Source of the DNA: Rickettsiales bacterium
GTDB taxonomy: Bacteria; Pseudomonadota; Alphaproteobacteria; Rickettsiales; UBA3002
Assembly: GCA_021300075.1 (NCBI GenBank)
Contig: JAJTIB010000156.1
Location: 1-10,745 of the forward strand
Length of the DNA: 10,745 bases
Reading direction: 5' to 3'
A program made the translations under genes and the position numbers. Positions 1 to 6,400 of the stretch are shown here, piece after piece; the first letter of the stretch is position 1; every line of letters begins with the position of its first letter. The notes under the pieces were generated by a model that saw only the letters and a program-made list of their open reading frames with translations, was not told the DNA's origin and made no database searches.

Positions 1-1
1 A

Positions 2-94
2 ATCGCGCGGGCAGTTTGTTTTTTAGCAGCAGATGAGGCCGGATTCATCACCGGCGAGACATTGTCTGTCAATGGCGGCCAGCACATGGAGTAA
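2..94 (+). CDS. phbB: Short-chain dehydrogenase C-terminus, probably acetoacetyl-CoA reductase (partial)
   Basis: This is the last 30 codons of a gene whose start lies left of the window; it ends at TAA 92-94. The translation reads IARAVCFLAADEAGFITGET and closes with LSVNGGQHME. The 'FLAADEAGFITGxTLSxNGG' pattern is the classical short-chain dehydrogenase/reductase C-terminus, which forms the last helix and strand of the Rossmann fold and the subunit interface. The NGGQHM ending resembles acetoacetyl-CoA reductase (PhbB/PhaB), which uses NADPH to make (R)-3-hydroxybutyryl-CoA for polyhydroxybutyrate, more than FabG, which usually ends in NGGMYM-like residues. The SDR call is firm. The PhbB assignment is an inference from a short tail, and FabG or another SDR reductase remains possible. 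The catalytic Ser-Tyr-Lys residues are outside the window. Confidence 0.8.
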   Translation: MARAVCFLAADEAGFITGETLSVNGGQHME

Positions 95-99
95 CTTGA

Positions 100-190
100 A
101 GCCGTGAGCTTGGAGCCGAGAGGTTTTAGCTTCACGGGCCAAGGGGCAAGAGAGTTTCAGCATCAACGATCGAGCTAAAACCTCACGGCT
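100..190. terminator. Large stem-loop between convergent genes, candidate bidirectional terminator
   Basis: Bases 114-131 (AGCCGAGAGGTTTTAGCT) pair with 173-190 over 18 positions with one mismatch (A119 against A185), enclosing a 41-base loop. A further copy of the outer arm (AGCCGTGA) sits at 100-107 and can pair with 183-190. CCGTGA at 102-107 can also pair with TCACGG at 132-137, giving an alternative fold. The element lies between the stop of the reductase (94) and the stop of the leftward small gene (203), where a shared terminator is expected. Neither side has a T-run, so it is not a textbook intrinsic terminator. It could instead be an RNA-stabilising 3' structure. Confidence 0.5.
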
Positions 191-202
191 ATTGGCTTGC
201 GT

Positions 203-385
203 CTAATTCGCAGCGGCGAGATTATACTGCGCTTCTTTACGTACGATATCGACCCGCACCTGACGTCGGGCGATCTTACTGAATTCCTCCTCCTCCGACC
301 AAACATCGCTGGTCGTTCCCGTGGCCAGCGCAGCAAGCTGTAATTGGGGGCGGGCGGCGGAACGCTTATGAACACTGATATACAT
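203..385 (-). CDS. Small hypothetical protein, 60 aa
   Basis: I do not recognise this protein. The start is ATG at 385-383, preceded by GGGAGAG at 397-391 with a 5-base spacer, a good ribosome binding site; the stop is TAG at 205-203. The product is hydrophilic and has no signal peptide or membrane segment. Its N-terminal third (MYISVHKRSAARPQLQLAAL) is basic. An acidic run (SEEEEF, about residues 30-35) follows, then an alternating basic and hydrophobic stretch (KIARRQVRVDIVRKEAQ) that could form a helix or strand. A perfect CtrA-type box lies 42-56 bases upstream of the start, which suggests cell-cycle control. The ribosome binding site and upstream box support a real gene, but small size and lack of a family keep confidence moderate. 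An overlapping 78-codon frame (411-175) lacks such support. Confidence 0.55.
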   Translation of the reverse strand: MYISVHKRSAARPQLQLAALATGTTSDVWSEEEEFSKIARRQVRVDIVRKEAQYNLAAAN

Positions 386-420
386 AGTATCTCTCCCTGA
401 TTGACCTTCAACCTAACAGG

Positions 421-476
421 GAAAGATTAACTAAATGTTAATTCTGGAGAAGATAATTTATTAACCAGAATCTTTC
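421..476. repeat. Nested inverted repeats around the CtrA-type box
   Basis: GAAAGATT (421-428) pairs with AATCTTTC (469-476). Within it lie two further hairpins: ATTAAC/GTTAAT (426-431 and 437-442, loop 5), which contains the CtrA-type box, and ATTCTGG/CCAGAAT (441-447 and 465-471, AT-rich loop of 17). The right arm CCAGAATCTTTC is continuous, while the left arm is split by the inner hairpin, giving a possible three-way junction. The short arms compete for a few bases at the junctions. Confidence 0.45.
427..441. promoter_or_regulatory. CtrA-type box TTAA-N7-TTAA
   Basis: The sequence TTAACTAAATGTTAA matches the full consensus of the alphaproteobacterial cell-cycle regulator CtrA, with two TTAA halves separated by exactly 7 bases. 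It lies 42-56 bases upstream of the leftward 60-residue gene, a position fitting a CtrA box that overlaps the -35 region. A half-site-like TTAACC occurs nearby at 461-466. It is also the palindrome ATTAAC-TAAAT-GTTAAT (426-442). The match is seen directly; binding is inferred. Confidence 0.55.
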
Positions 477-513
477 ACTTGATGATTGGAGGGCAAGCGG
501 TTCAGGGGGATTC
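468..513. promoter_or_regulatory. Two GANTC sites (CcrM-type methylation motif)
   Basis: GAATC at 468-472 and GATTC at 509-513 match GANTC, the target of the cell-cycle methyltransferase CcrM in alphaproteobacteria. The motif is expected about once per 256 bases by chance, so two in this 236-base gap is not enrichment by itself. They matter only because they lie beside the CtrA-type box and the DnaA box. Confidence 0.3.
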
Positions 514-540
514 ATCCCAAAACATGAGGCAAAACGCCAG

Positions 541-549
541 TTATCCACA
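541..549 (+). promoter_or_regulatory. Perfect DnaA box (TTATCCACA)
   Basis: TTATCCACA matches the strong DnaA box consensus TTATNCACA exactly. It lies between the serA stop and the small leftward gene, about 100 bases from the CtrA-type box, and its last four bases form the start of the palindrome at 546-560. I see no second good box in the gap, so this does not look like a full replication origin. It may be a DnaA-responsive regulatory site or a chance match. Confidence 0.4.
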
Positions 550-560
550 GGCTGCCTGTG
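546..560. terminator. 15-base interrupted palindrome downstream of serA
   Basis: CACAGGCTGCCTGTG is a perfect 7-1-7 palindrome that would fold as a 6 bp GC-rich hairpin with a 3-base loop. It lies about 60-75 bases past the serA stop and could end or stabilise the leftward serCA transcript. No T-run follows it on the minus strand. Its overlap with the DnaA box allows an alternative role as a protein-binding site. Confidence 0.3.
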
Positions 561-587
561 ATATATGAGCTAAAATTGCAACTAGGT

Positions 588-603
588 GATGCAGATATGC
601 ATC
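588..603. repeat. Small perfect hairpin just past the serA stop
   Basis: GATGCA (588-593) and TGCATC (598-603) pair perfectly around a GATA loop, about 20 bases past the serA stop on its transcript. It is a minor terminator or 3'-end candidate. No T-run follows directly, although TTTT occurs at 577-574 on the minus strand. Confidence 0.25.
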
Positions 604-621
604 AAGCCCAATAAGCCCGCG

Positions 622-2199
622 CTACTCAAAAATCAGAAGATTTACCGCTTTAACGCTTGGTAACTTGCTAATTTTGTTAAGCATCTCTGGTGATATCGCC
701 TGATCTACTTCAATCAGCGCTACCGCATCCGAGGCTTCTTTATTGCGGCCAAGGTGAAAATTGGCAATGTTGATTTTTGCATCCCCCAGAAGATTGCCAA
801 GATTGCCAATGAGTCCGGGCTTATCTTCGTTATTTACATAAAGCATTCGATTTCCAAGTCCGGCTTCAAGTGGAATGTCCCCCACCGCCACCAACCTAGG
901 TTTATCGCCAAAAAGCGTCCCACTGACTGAGAAGACACCCTTGTCGGACTGCACCACCACCCGCATCAATGTTTTATAATGGGCCGTACGCTCATGCCGC
1001 ACTTCGGACACGTCGATATTACGCTCTTTCGCCACCACCGGCGCATTGACCATATTCACCCCTTCCATCAACGGGGTCAAAAGTCCGTTCAGTGCCGCTG
1101 CTGTCAACGGCTTGGTATTGAGTTCGGTGACCTTGCCTTCAAATTCAATCGTCACTTTGGTCAGCCCCGCCTTGACCATCTGCCCAGCAAACCCGCCCAA
1201 ACGCGCAGCCAGCGTAAGATAGGGCTGAAGACGTGCCGCGTCTTCAGCCGAGACGGACGGCATGTTGAGCGCATTCATCACCGTGCCCACGGTCAGATAT
1301 TCCGCCATCTGCTCGGCCACTTGAATCGCGACATTTTCCTGTGCCTCCGAGGTCGAGGCGCCCAGGTGAGGTGTTGCCACAATCTGTTCCATCCCGAATA
1401 ATGGATTGGTCGTTGCCGGTTCTTCTTCAAATACATCGAGCGCGGCGCCGGCGACCTGCCCCGCTTCAATCGCGGCTTTCAGGTCAGACTCCACCAGCAG
1501 CCCGCCACGCGCGCAATTGATGATCCGCACACCTTTTTTGCATTTGGCGAAGGTGTCTTTATTTAAGAGATGCCGCGTCGTATCTGTCATCGGCGTGTGT
1601 AGCGAGATAAAATCAGCGCGAGGAAGAAGCTGTGCCAGCTCAACTTTTTCGACATTAATCGCCGCCGCGCGCTCAGCAGAAAGAAAGGGGTCGTAGGCGA
1701 TGACCTTCATCTTAAGGCCCTGCGCTCGATCCGCTACGATACTGCCGATATTACCGCAGCCGATGAGTCCTAGCGTCTTACCCGCCAGCTCCACACCCAT
1801 GAATTTATTTTTCTCCCACTTGCCCGCCTGGGTCGAGGCATTGGCGGCCGGCGTCTGACGCGCCAGCGACATCATCAGCGCAATTGCATGTTCAGCGGTT
1901 GTCACCGAGTTGCCAAAGGGCGTATTCATCACCACAATACCACGCGCGGTAGCCGCCTTAACATCGACGTTATCCACACCAATTCCGGCGCGCCCGACTA
2001 CTCTTAACTTAGTAGCCGCCTCTAAAACCTTTGCATTTACCTTTGTGGCTGAACGTATAGCCAGTCCGTCATACTGCCCGATAATTTTGAGAAGCTCGTC
2101 CTCACTCAGGCCGGTTTTGACATCGACTTCGACGCCACGGTTTTTAAAAATCTCGATGGCTTGGGGGGATAATTTATCCGCAATCAGAACTTTCGGCAT
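622..2199 (-). CDS. serA: D-3-phosphoglycerate dehydrogenase, long form with ACT domain (525 aa)
   Basis: SerA oxidises 3-phosphoglycerate to 3-phosphohydroxypyruvate with NAD+, the first committed step of serine synthesis in the cytoplasm. The translation begins MPKVLIADKLSPQAIEIF. A GxGxxG NAD motif (GLIGCGNIGS) lies near residue 145, and the catalytic triad is Arg231 (NCARGGLL), Glu260 (FEEEP) and His278 (PHLGAST). After about residue 305 comes the intervening (ASB) domain, then a C-terminal ACT domain from about 452 (YVNNEDKPGLIGNLG) that senses serine in related enzymes. The length matches the 525-residue long-form family. I chose ATG 2199-2197 because AAGGAG (2211-2206) lies 6 bases upstream. 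The open frame extends further into serC, but that extension reads as out-of-frame serC sequence. The serC stop overlaps this ribosome binding site, so the two genes are translationally close and form one operon. Confidence 0.97.
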   Translation of the reverse strand: MPKVLIADKLSPQAIEIFKNRGVEVDVKTGLSEDELLKIIGQYDGLAIRSATKVNAKVLEAATKLRVVGRAGIGVDNVDVKAATARGIVVMNTPFGNSVTTAEHAIALMMSLARQTPAANASTQAGKWEKNKFMGVELAGKTLGLIGCGNIGSIVADRAQGLKMKVIAYDPFLSAERAAAINVEKVELAQLLPRADFISLHTPMTDTTRHLLNKDTFAKCKKGVRIINCARGGLLVESDLKAAIEAGQVAGAALDVFEEEPATTNPLFGMEQIVATPHLGASTSEAQENVAIQVAEQMAEYLTVGTVMNALNMPSVSAEDAARLQPYLTLAARLGGFAGQMVKAGLTKVTIEFEGKVTELNTKPLTAAALNGLLTPLMEGVNMVNAPVVAKERNIDVSEVRHERTAHYKTLMRVVVQSDKGVFSVSGTLFGDKPRLVAVGDIPLEAGLGNRMLYVNNEDKPGLIGNLGNLLGDAKINIANFHLGRNKEASDAVALIEVDQAISPEMLNKISKLPSVKAVNLLIFE

Positions 2200-2205
2200 C
2201 TTTTT

Positions 2206-2211
2206 CTCCTT
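2206..2211 (-). promoter_or_regulatory. serA ribosome binding site overlapping the serC stop
   Basis: AAGGAG ends 6 bases before the serA ATG and shares bases with the serC TAA (2212-2210). It fixes the serA start and suggests that ribosomes finishing serC help initiate serA. Confidence 0.85.
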
Positions 2212-3373
2212 AGGCAGCCTTGTCGGCCAGTTGTTTGACTTCAGCCCAGGCCCAGTCAAGCCAGGGCAACAGGGCCTCGATATCTTTGGTTTCCACTGTC
2301 GCCCCGCCCCAGATACGTAAGCCCGGCGGCGCGTCGCGATACGCGCCGATATCATAGGCGACTTTTTCTTTCTCCAAGAGCGCCACCATATCTTTGGCCA
2401 CTTTTTCCTGCGCCTTGGCATCAAGTGCGAGATACCAGCCATCTACAATTTTCAGGCAAATAGAAGTACAGGAAATGGTGCTTGGCTGATTTGCGAGAAA
2501 CTCGACCCAAGGCGTATGATCCACCCATGCGCGAATGGCGGCAAGATTCGCCTCCGATCGCTGAATGAGAGCGGGCAAGCCGCCGATGGATTCGGCCCAG
2601 ACGAGTCCGTCAATTGCGTCCTCTACACAGAGCATGGAGGGGGTGTTGATGGTCTCGCCCAGAAAAATACCCTCGATTAGTTCGGTGCCTTTATTCAGTT
2701 GAAAAATCTTGGGGAGAGGCCAGGCGGGCGTATAAGTTCTAAGACGCTCCACCGCACGCGGGCTGAGTGCCAGCATGCCGTGTGCGCCTTCACCGCCCAG
2801 TACTTTCTGCCAACTCCAGGTTACCACGTCGAGTTTATGAAAAGGCACATCCATCGCAAATACAGCCGAGGTCGCATCGCAAATGGCGAGGCCTTGACGA
2901 TTATCCGCAATCCAGTCGCTGCGGGGTACGCGCACACCGGAAGTTGTGCCGTTCCAAGTGAACACCACATCATGCGACCAGTCCACTTTCGCTAAATTCG
3001 GCAATTCGCCATACGGGGCGTCAATAATCCTGAGGTCTTTGAGCTTCAGTTGCTTTTTGCAGTCACTCGCCCACGTGCTGCCGAAACTTTCCCATGCCAA
3101 TACATCCACCCCCCGCGCACCAAGAAGCGACCACATGGCTGCCTCAATCGCCCCGGTGTCGGACGCGGGCAGAATGCCAAGCCGATAATCCGCCGGAATC
3201 CCAAGTATCTTTTTGCTACGTTCAATAACCTCGGCGAGCTTGGATTTACCGATTTTCGCGCGGTGCGAACGGCCAAGTGCTGCGCCTTCAAGGGCGGCGA
3301 GTGACCAGCCCGGGCGTTTAGCGCAAGGACCCGAGGAAAAACAGGGATTCAGAGGGATGCGTTTAGGTTTCAT
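2210..3373 (-). CDS. serC: Phosphoserine aminotransferase (387 aa)
   Basis: SerC is a PLP enzyme that transfers an amino group from glutamate to 3-phosphohydroxypyruvate, making O-phosphoserine, and acts directly after SerA. It can also serve pyridoxine synthesis. The N-terminus MKPKRIPLNPCFSSGPCAKR and the block RPGWSLAALEGAALGRSHR are typical of the alphaproteobacterial-type SerC, a class V aminotransferase. The PLP lysine is Lys190 in SWQKVLGGEGAHG, preceded by an Asp-Ala-Thr-Ser motif (AICDATSAVF) near residue 168. Length is normal for this type. The start ATG 3373-3371 has only a weak upstream GAGAG. Gene order serC then serA with overlapping signals shows an operon. The hydrolase lies 67 bases upstream, leaving room for a separate promoter. 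Confidence 0.97.
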   Translation of the reverse strand: MKPKRIPLNPCFSSGPCAKRPGWSLAALEGAALGRSHRAKIGKSKLAEVIERSKKILGIPADYRLGILPASDTGAIEAAMWSLLGARGVDVLAWESFGSTWASDCKKQLKLKDLRIIDAPYGELPNLAKVDWSHDVVFTWNGTTSGVRVPRSDWIADNRQGLAICDATSAVFAMDVPFHKLDVVTWSWQKVLGGEGAHGMLALSPRAVERLRTYTPAWPLPKIFQLNKGTELIEGIFLGETINTPSMLCVEDAIDGLVWAESIGGLPALIQRSEANLAAIRAWVDHTPWVEFLANQPSTISCTSICLKIVDGWYLALDAKAQEKVAKDMVALLEKEKVAYDIGAYRDAPPGLRIWGGATVETKDIEALLPWLDWAWAEVKQLADKAA

Positions 3374-3407
3374 AGGCTCTCAAGGGCTTGATTGAATCTG
3401 CGCCAGA

Positions 3408-3436
3408 GAGGTAAACGCTCCCATTCACGCCGTCAA
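3408..3436 (-). promoter_or_regulatory. Candidate serCA promoter
   Basis: On the minus strand TTGACG (3436-3431) is followed after 17 bases by TACCTC (3413-3408), about 35 bases before the serC start. The -35 element is good, but the -10 matches only at its first two bases, so this is tentative. Read-through from the hydrolase gene is the alternative. Confidence 0.3.
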
Positions 3437-3440
3437 TATG

Positions 3441-4190
3441 TTACGAAAGATTTTCACGCATTCCCACCAGCGCCGCGAATAACAGGCGCATATCTTCGGG
3501 ACGCGAAAGGCGATGATCACCGTCTTTAATAAAAGACACATTAACCGTAGGGCTGGTAAGTTTTGCGGCGATTTCAAGCGCGAGCGGCCAGGCCACGTCC
3601 TCGTCGCGCTGCCCCTGCAGCAAATGAACCGGACCGTCGAAAGGAATCGGGTGATCCATCAGGAGATGGGCCTTAGCTTCTTCAAACAGGTGTCTGGTGG
3701 TGGGCACCTCCCTGCCCCAATACTCGCTCATGCGCCAGATAACTCCATCTTCTTCCATCTGGCGGCGCTCTTCTGGCGTCATTTTTGCCGGGAAAGTTTC
3801 AGTGAAATCGGGCGCAGCGGCGACGCCAATCAAGCCGTTTACCTGCGTTTTACGTTCAAGCGCAGCGCATAGCATCACCCAACCGCCCATACTGGAACCA
3901 ATAAGAATCTGCGGACCAGTTGCCACATGATCGAGGATTTCGAGGGTATCGGCAAGGGCATGACCAATGGTGAATTCCAGAAAATCGCCCTTGGTTTCTC
4001 CATGCGCGAAACAATCAAATCGGGTGAAGGGAATTTTGTGCGACTTGCAGAACTCCTCAAGTGCGATGGCTTTAGAGCCGTTTTTGTCTGAGCGAAAACC
4101 ATGGATGAATACTACCCCCACCCCCTCGCCAGCCGACTGCTCATAGGCAATGGAATAACCGTTTGGCGATGGATGAAAGCGCGTAGTCAT
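3441..4190 (-). CDS. Alpha/beta hydrolase, ABHD10-like (249 aa)
   Basis: This is a soluble serine hydrolase of the alpha/beta fold. It shows the oxyanion segment FIHGFRSDKNGSKAIALEEF (about 28-47), the RFDCFAHGET strand (57-66), the nucleophile elbow GSSMGG with Ser100, the acid candidate Asp196 (GQRDEDV) and His226 (DGDHRLS). The wording of the HGFRSD and GPQILIGSSMGGW segments is close to the ABHD10 family, whose animal member removes acyl groups (thioesterase or glucuronide esterase). The bacterial substrate is unknown. The start ATG overlaps the position of the divergent frame's first ATG, so the two divergent genes share an upstream region of about 82 bases. It may be co-transcribed with serCA, 67 bases downstream, but no serine-related role is evident. 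Confidence 0.85.
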   Translation of the reverse strand: MTTRFHPSPNGYSIAYEQSAGEGVGVVFIHGFRSDKNGSKAIALEEFCKSHKIPFTRFDCFAHGETKGDFLEFTIGHALADTLEILDHVATGPQILIGSSMGGWVMLCAALERKTQVNGLIGVAAAPDFTETFPAKMTPEERRQMEEDGVIWRMSEYWGREVPTTRHLFEEAKAHLLMDHPIPFDGPVHLLQGQRDEDVAWPLALEIAAKLTSPTVNVSFIKDGDHRLSRPEDMRLLFAALVGMRENLS

Positions 4191-4272
4191 GGATTTATTG
4201 TCTCATGCTTCATTCATTCTTCATTTCATCATTTCACCAATTCGTCAATTCGCTGGAACGAAAGCACGAAAC
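4191..4272. promoter_or_regulatory. Divergent intergenic region, ATTC-rich low complexity
   Basis: The spacer between the leftward hydrolase and the rightward glycosyltransferase contains degenerate CATTCATTC, TTCATTTCATCATTTCA and AATTCGTCAATTCG units from about 4209 to 4252. It must carry the start signals for both genes. On the minus strand a TTGACG (4247-4242) could be a -35 for the hydrolase, but I see no convincing -10. A reading frame continues through it from ATG 4189, but the composition argues it is not coding. Confidence 0.4.
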
Positions 4273-5427
4273 ATGCTTAGTCCCATGGCGATGTCTTCCG
4301 CTAAAACCATTCTGCAAGTCCTGCCCGCGCTGATTTCCGGCGGGGTTGAGCGCGGCACGGTAGAAATCACCAGCGCCATTCGCGACGCAGGAATGAAGCC
4401 GCTCGTCGCCTCTTCGGGTGGGCCGATGATTCCGCATGTCCACTACCATGGCGGCGAGCACATTACCTTGCCACTTCAGGACAAACACCCTCTCACTATC
4501 TGGAAAAATGCAAAACAGCTGGAGAACCTTATTCGCGAGCGCGACGTTTCGTTAATTCATGCGCGTTCGCGTGCGCCAGCCTGGGCTGCGTATGTAGCTG
4601 CCAAACGCACGGGCATTCCACTTGTCACTACAGTGCATGGGGCCTATGGCGTCGAACATTTCTTGAAGCGCCGCTATAACCGCGTCATGACCAAAGGCGC
4701 GCGCGTCATTGCGATTTCGCATTATATTGAGGACTATATCACGCGCGAATATCACCCCGACCCTGCCATCATTCGTCTGATTCCGCGCGGGGTGGATGAG
4801 ACAACTTTCAATCCTGAGAAAATTATCCCCGACCGCATTATTATTCTTTCACGCCAGTGGCGGCTTACGGAAGATCACCCAAAAATCATCCTTGTTCCGG
4901 CGCGTATTTCGCCCATCAAAGGCCACCGTCAAGTGATTGACGCACTCTCGCGCCTCGCGGATGTTCCTTTTTTGTGTATATTTCTTGGCAGCGATCATGG
5001 TCACGAAGATTACCGGCGCGAACTTGAAAAAGAGATTCGCGCGCGCGGCCTCGAAGGCAGAGTGCGAATTGCGGGCAATACTAATTTCATGAACGAAGCC
5101 TATTCCCTAAGCGATCTGGTATTAATACCCTCGATCAAGCCGGAGGCGTTCGGTCGCACCTCAATTGAGGCTCAGACGATGGGCAAGCTCGTGGTCGCGT
5201 TTGATCATGGGGGCGTGCGTGAAACTATCATTGCAAATGAAACCGGCTACCTAGTGCCGCCGGGCGACTCGCAAACTCTTGCTGAAGCAATTCGATTTGG
5301 CCTTTCACGCAGCCCTGAAATGATTCAGGCAATGAGTGATTTTGCCCGCGACCATGTACGACGTCATTTTTCCCTGCAACAGATGAAAGATAAAACAATT
5401 AAAGTTTACCGCGAGTTATTGGGATAA
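4273..5427 (+). CDS. Glycosyltransferase family 4 protein (384 aa)
   Basis: This GT-B fold retaining glycosyltransferase would transfer a sugar from a nucleotide-sugar donor, probably to lipopolysaccharide core or another surface glycan at the inner face of the inner membrane. The acceptor domain holds the LPALISGGVERGTVEI glycine-rich motif and HARSRAPAWAAY, near the N-terminus. The donor half begins at VPARISPIKGHRQVIDAL and includes the E-x7-E pair Glu291/Glu299 (EAFGRTSIE) and the GGVRE loop. No membrane segment is seen. The frame is open back to ATG 4189, but the first 28 codons read as the ATTC-rich spacer, so I place the start at ATG 4273; ATGs at 4285 and 4291 are alternatives, and no start has a strong ribosome binding site. 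The GT9 gene follows after 5 bases, showing an operon. Confidence 0.88.
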   Translation: MLSPMAMSSAKTILQVLPALISGGVERGTVEITSAIRDAGMKPLVASSGGPMIPHVHYHGGEHITLPLQDKHPLTIWKNAKQLENLIRERDVSLIHARSRAPAWAAYVAAKRTGIPLVTTVHGAYGVEHFLKRRYNRVMTKGARVIAISHYIEDYITREYHPDPAIIRLIPRGVDETTFNPEKIIPDRIIILSRQWRLTEDHPKIILVPARISPIKGHRQVIDALSRLADVPFLCIFLGSDHGHEDYRRELEKEIRARGLEGRVRIAGNTNFMNEAYSLSDLVLIPSIKPEAFGRTSIEAQTMGKLVVAFDHGGVRETIIANETGYLVPPGDSQTLAEAIRFGLSRSPEMIQAMSDFARDHVRRHFSLQQMKDKTIKVYRELLG

Positions 5428-5432
5428 AGACT

Positions 5433-6356
5433 TTGCAGAATATTCTCATCATCAAACATGGCGCGCTTGGGGACATTATCCTTGCGACTGCCGCCTTTGC
5501 TGCCATCCGCGCCCATCATCCGCAGGCAAAAATTACCCTTCTCACCACCCAACCTTATGCGGATCTGTTAAGCGCCAGCCCGTATTTTGATGAAATCTGG
5601 ATCGATAAAAAACCGCGACTTTACAATTTTTACGCAATCCACCGACTATCCCGCCTGCTGAATCAGAAAAAATGGGATTTTGTTTATGACCTGCAAACCT
5701 CCGAGCGGTCGAGTGCCTACTGGTGGCTTTTTAAACGCCCTCGCCCCCCCTTTTGTGGCGTTGGTCGTCGCCATTCGCATCGCTTCAATGACCCGACGCG
5801 GCGGGAATTACACGCGCTGGATCATGACCGTAGCCAGTTGGCGATTACAGGTATTCATACTCACAAAATGCCCGACATCAGCTGGCTGAAAGAAGATTTT
5901 CCTCTGCCAAGACGTGGGGATGGAATTTATGCGTTGATCGTTCCCGGCGGCGCCGCACATCGACCTGAAAAACGCTGGCCGATCGGGCATTTTATTGCAC
6001 TCGCCCTTATCTTATCCGAACGCGGCATAACTCCGGTACTTCTTGGCACGGAAAGCGAACGCATCGTGCTGGGCGACATTGCAAAAGCCGTTCCTGCGGC
6101 CATTAATTTATGCGGCAAAACCAGTATTGCTCAGATTGCAAGCCTTGCACGTGAGGCAATCGTGGCGGTGGGTAATGATACTGGCCCAATGCATGTGATC
6201 GCCGCCGCCGGCTGCTCGTCGCTGGTGCTTTTTTCCGGAGCTTCAGACCCCACGCGTTCGGCGCCCATAGGTACACATGTCCGCACCCTGCAACGCGATC
6301 CCATGGCAAACATTCAACCTGAGGAAGCACTGGCAATCCTCGTTGATCTGGTGTAA
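5433..6356 (+). CDS. Glycosyltransferase family 9 (heptosyltransferase-like) protein (307 aa)
   Basis: GT9 enzymes of the WaaC/WaaF group add heptose from ADP-heptose to the lipopolysaccharide inner core. The N-terminal MQNILIIKHGALGDIILATA carries the glycine-rich loop with the likely base Asp14. The donor-binding segment is VPGGAAHRPEKRWP. The GNDTGPMH signature (residues 247-254) is the hallmark of the family. The protein is slightly shorter than the usual 320-350 residues. Translation appears to begin at TTG 5433-5435, since no in-frame ATG fits the conserved N-terminus; GGGATAA just upstream is a weak ribosome binding site. The close spacing to the GT4 gene suggests coupled translation and a joint role in surface glycan assembly. 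I do not give a waaC or waaF name because the position in the core cannot be read from sequence alone. Confidence 0.88.
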   Translation: MQNILIIKHGALGDIILATAAFAAIRAHHPQAKITLLTTQPYADLLSASPYFDEIWIDKKPRLYNFYAIHRLSRLLNQKKWDFVYDLQTSERSSAYWWLFKRPRPPFCGVGRRHSHRFNDPTRRELHALDHDRSQLAITGIHTHKMPDISWLKEDFPLPRRGDGIYALIVPGGAAHRPEKRWPIGHFIALALILSERGITPVLLGTESERIVLGDIAKAVPAAINLCGKTSIAQIASLAREAIVAVGNDTGPMHVIAAAGCSSLVLFSGASDPTRSAPIGTHVRTLQRDPMANIQPEEALAILVDLV

Positions 6357-6400
6357 GGTGCAGCCAATTTCGTAGTAAGCAAAAACTGCGGCAGGCCATC

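Noticed and set aside
175..411. 78-codon frame overlapping the small leftward gene
   Set aside because: It has no good ribosome binding site and runs through the stem-loop, while the overlapping 60-codon frame has both a ribosome site and an upstream CtrA-type box.
386..621. Chromosomal replication origin
   Set aside because: There is one perfect DnaA box and one CtrA-type box but no box cluster, and no typical origin neighbours such as hemE, dnaA or parAB.
622..2442. 606-codon reading frame including serA
   Set aside because: The part above 2199 is the wrong frame of serC. SerA has its own ATG with AAGGAG at the right distance.
4189..4272. N-terminal 28 codons of the longest glycosyltransferase frame
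   Set aside because: They translate the ATTC-rich spacer, begin inside the hydrolase start codon and precede the conserved GT4 N-terminus.
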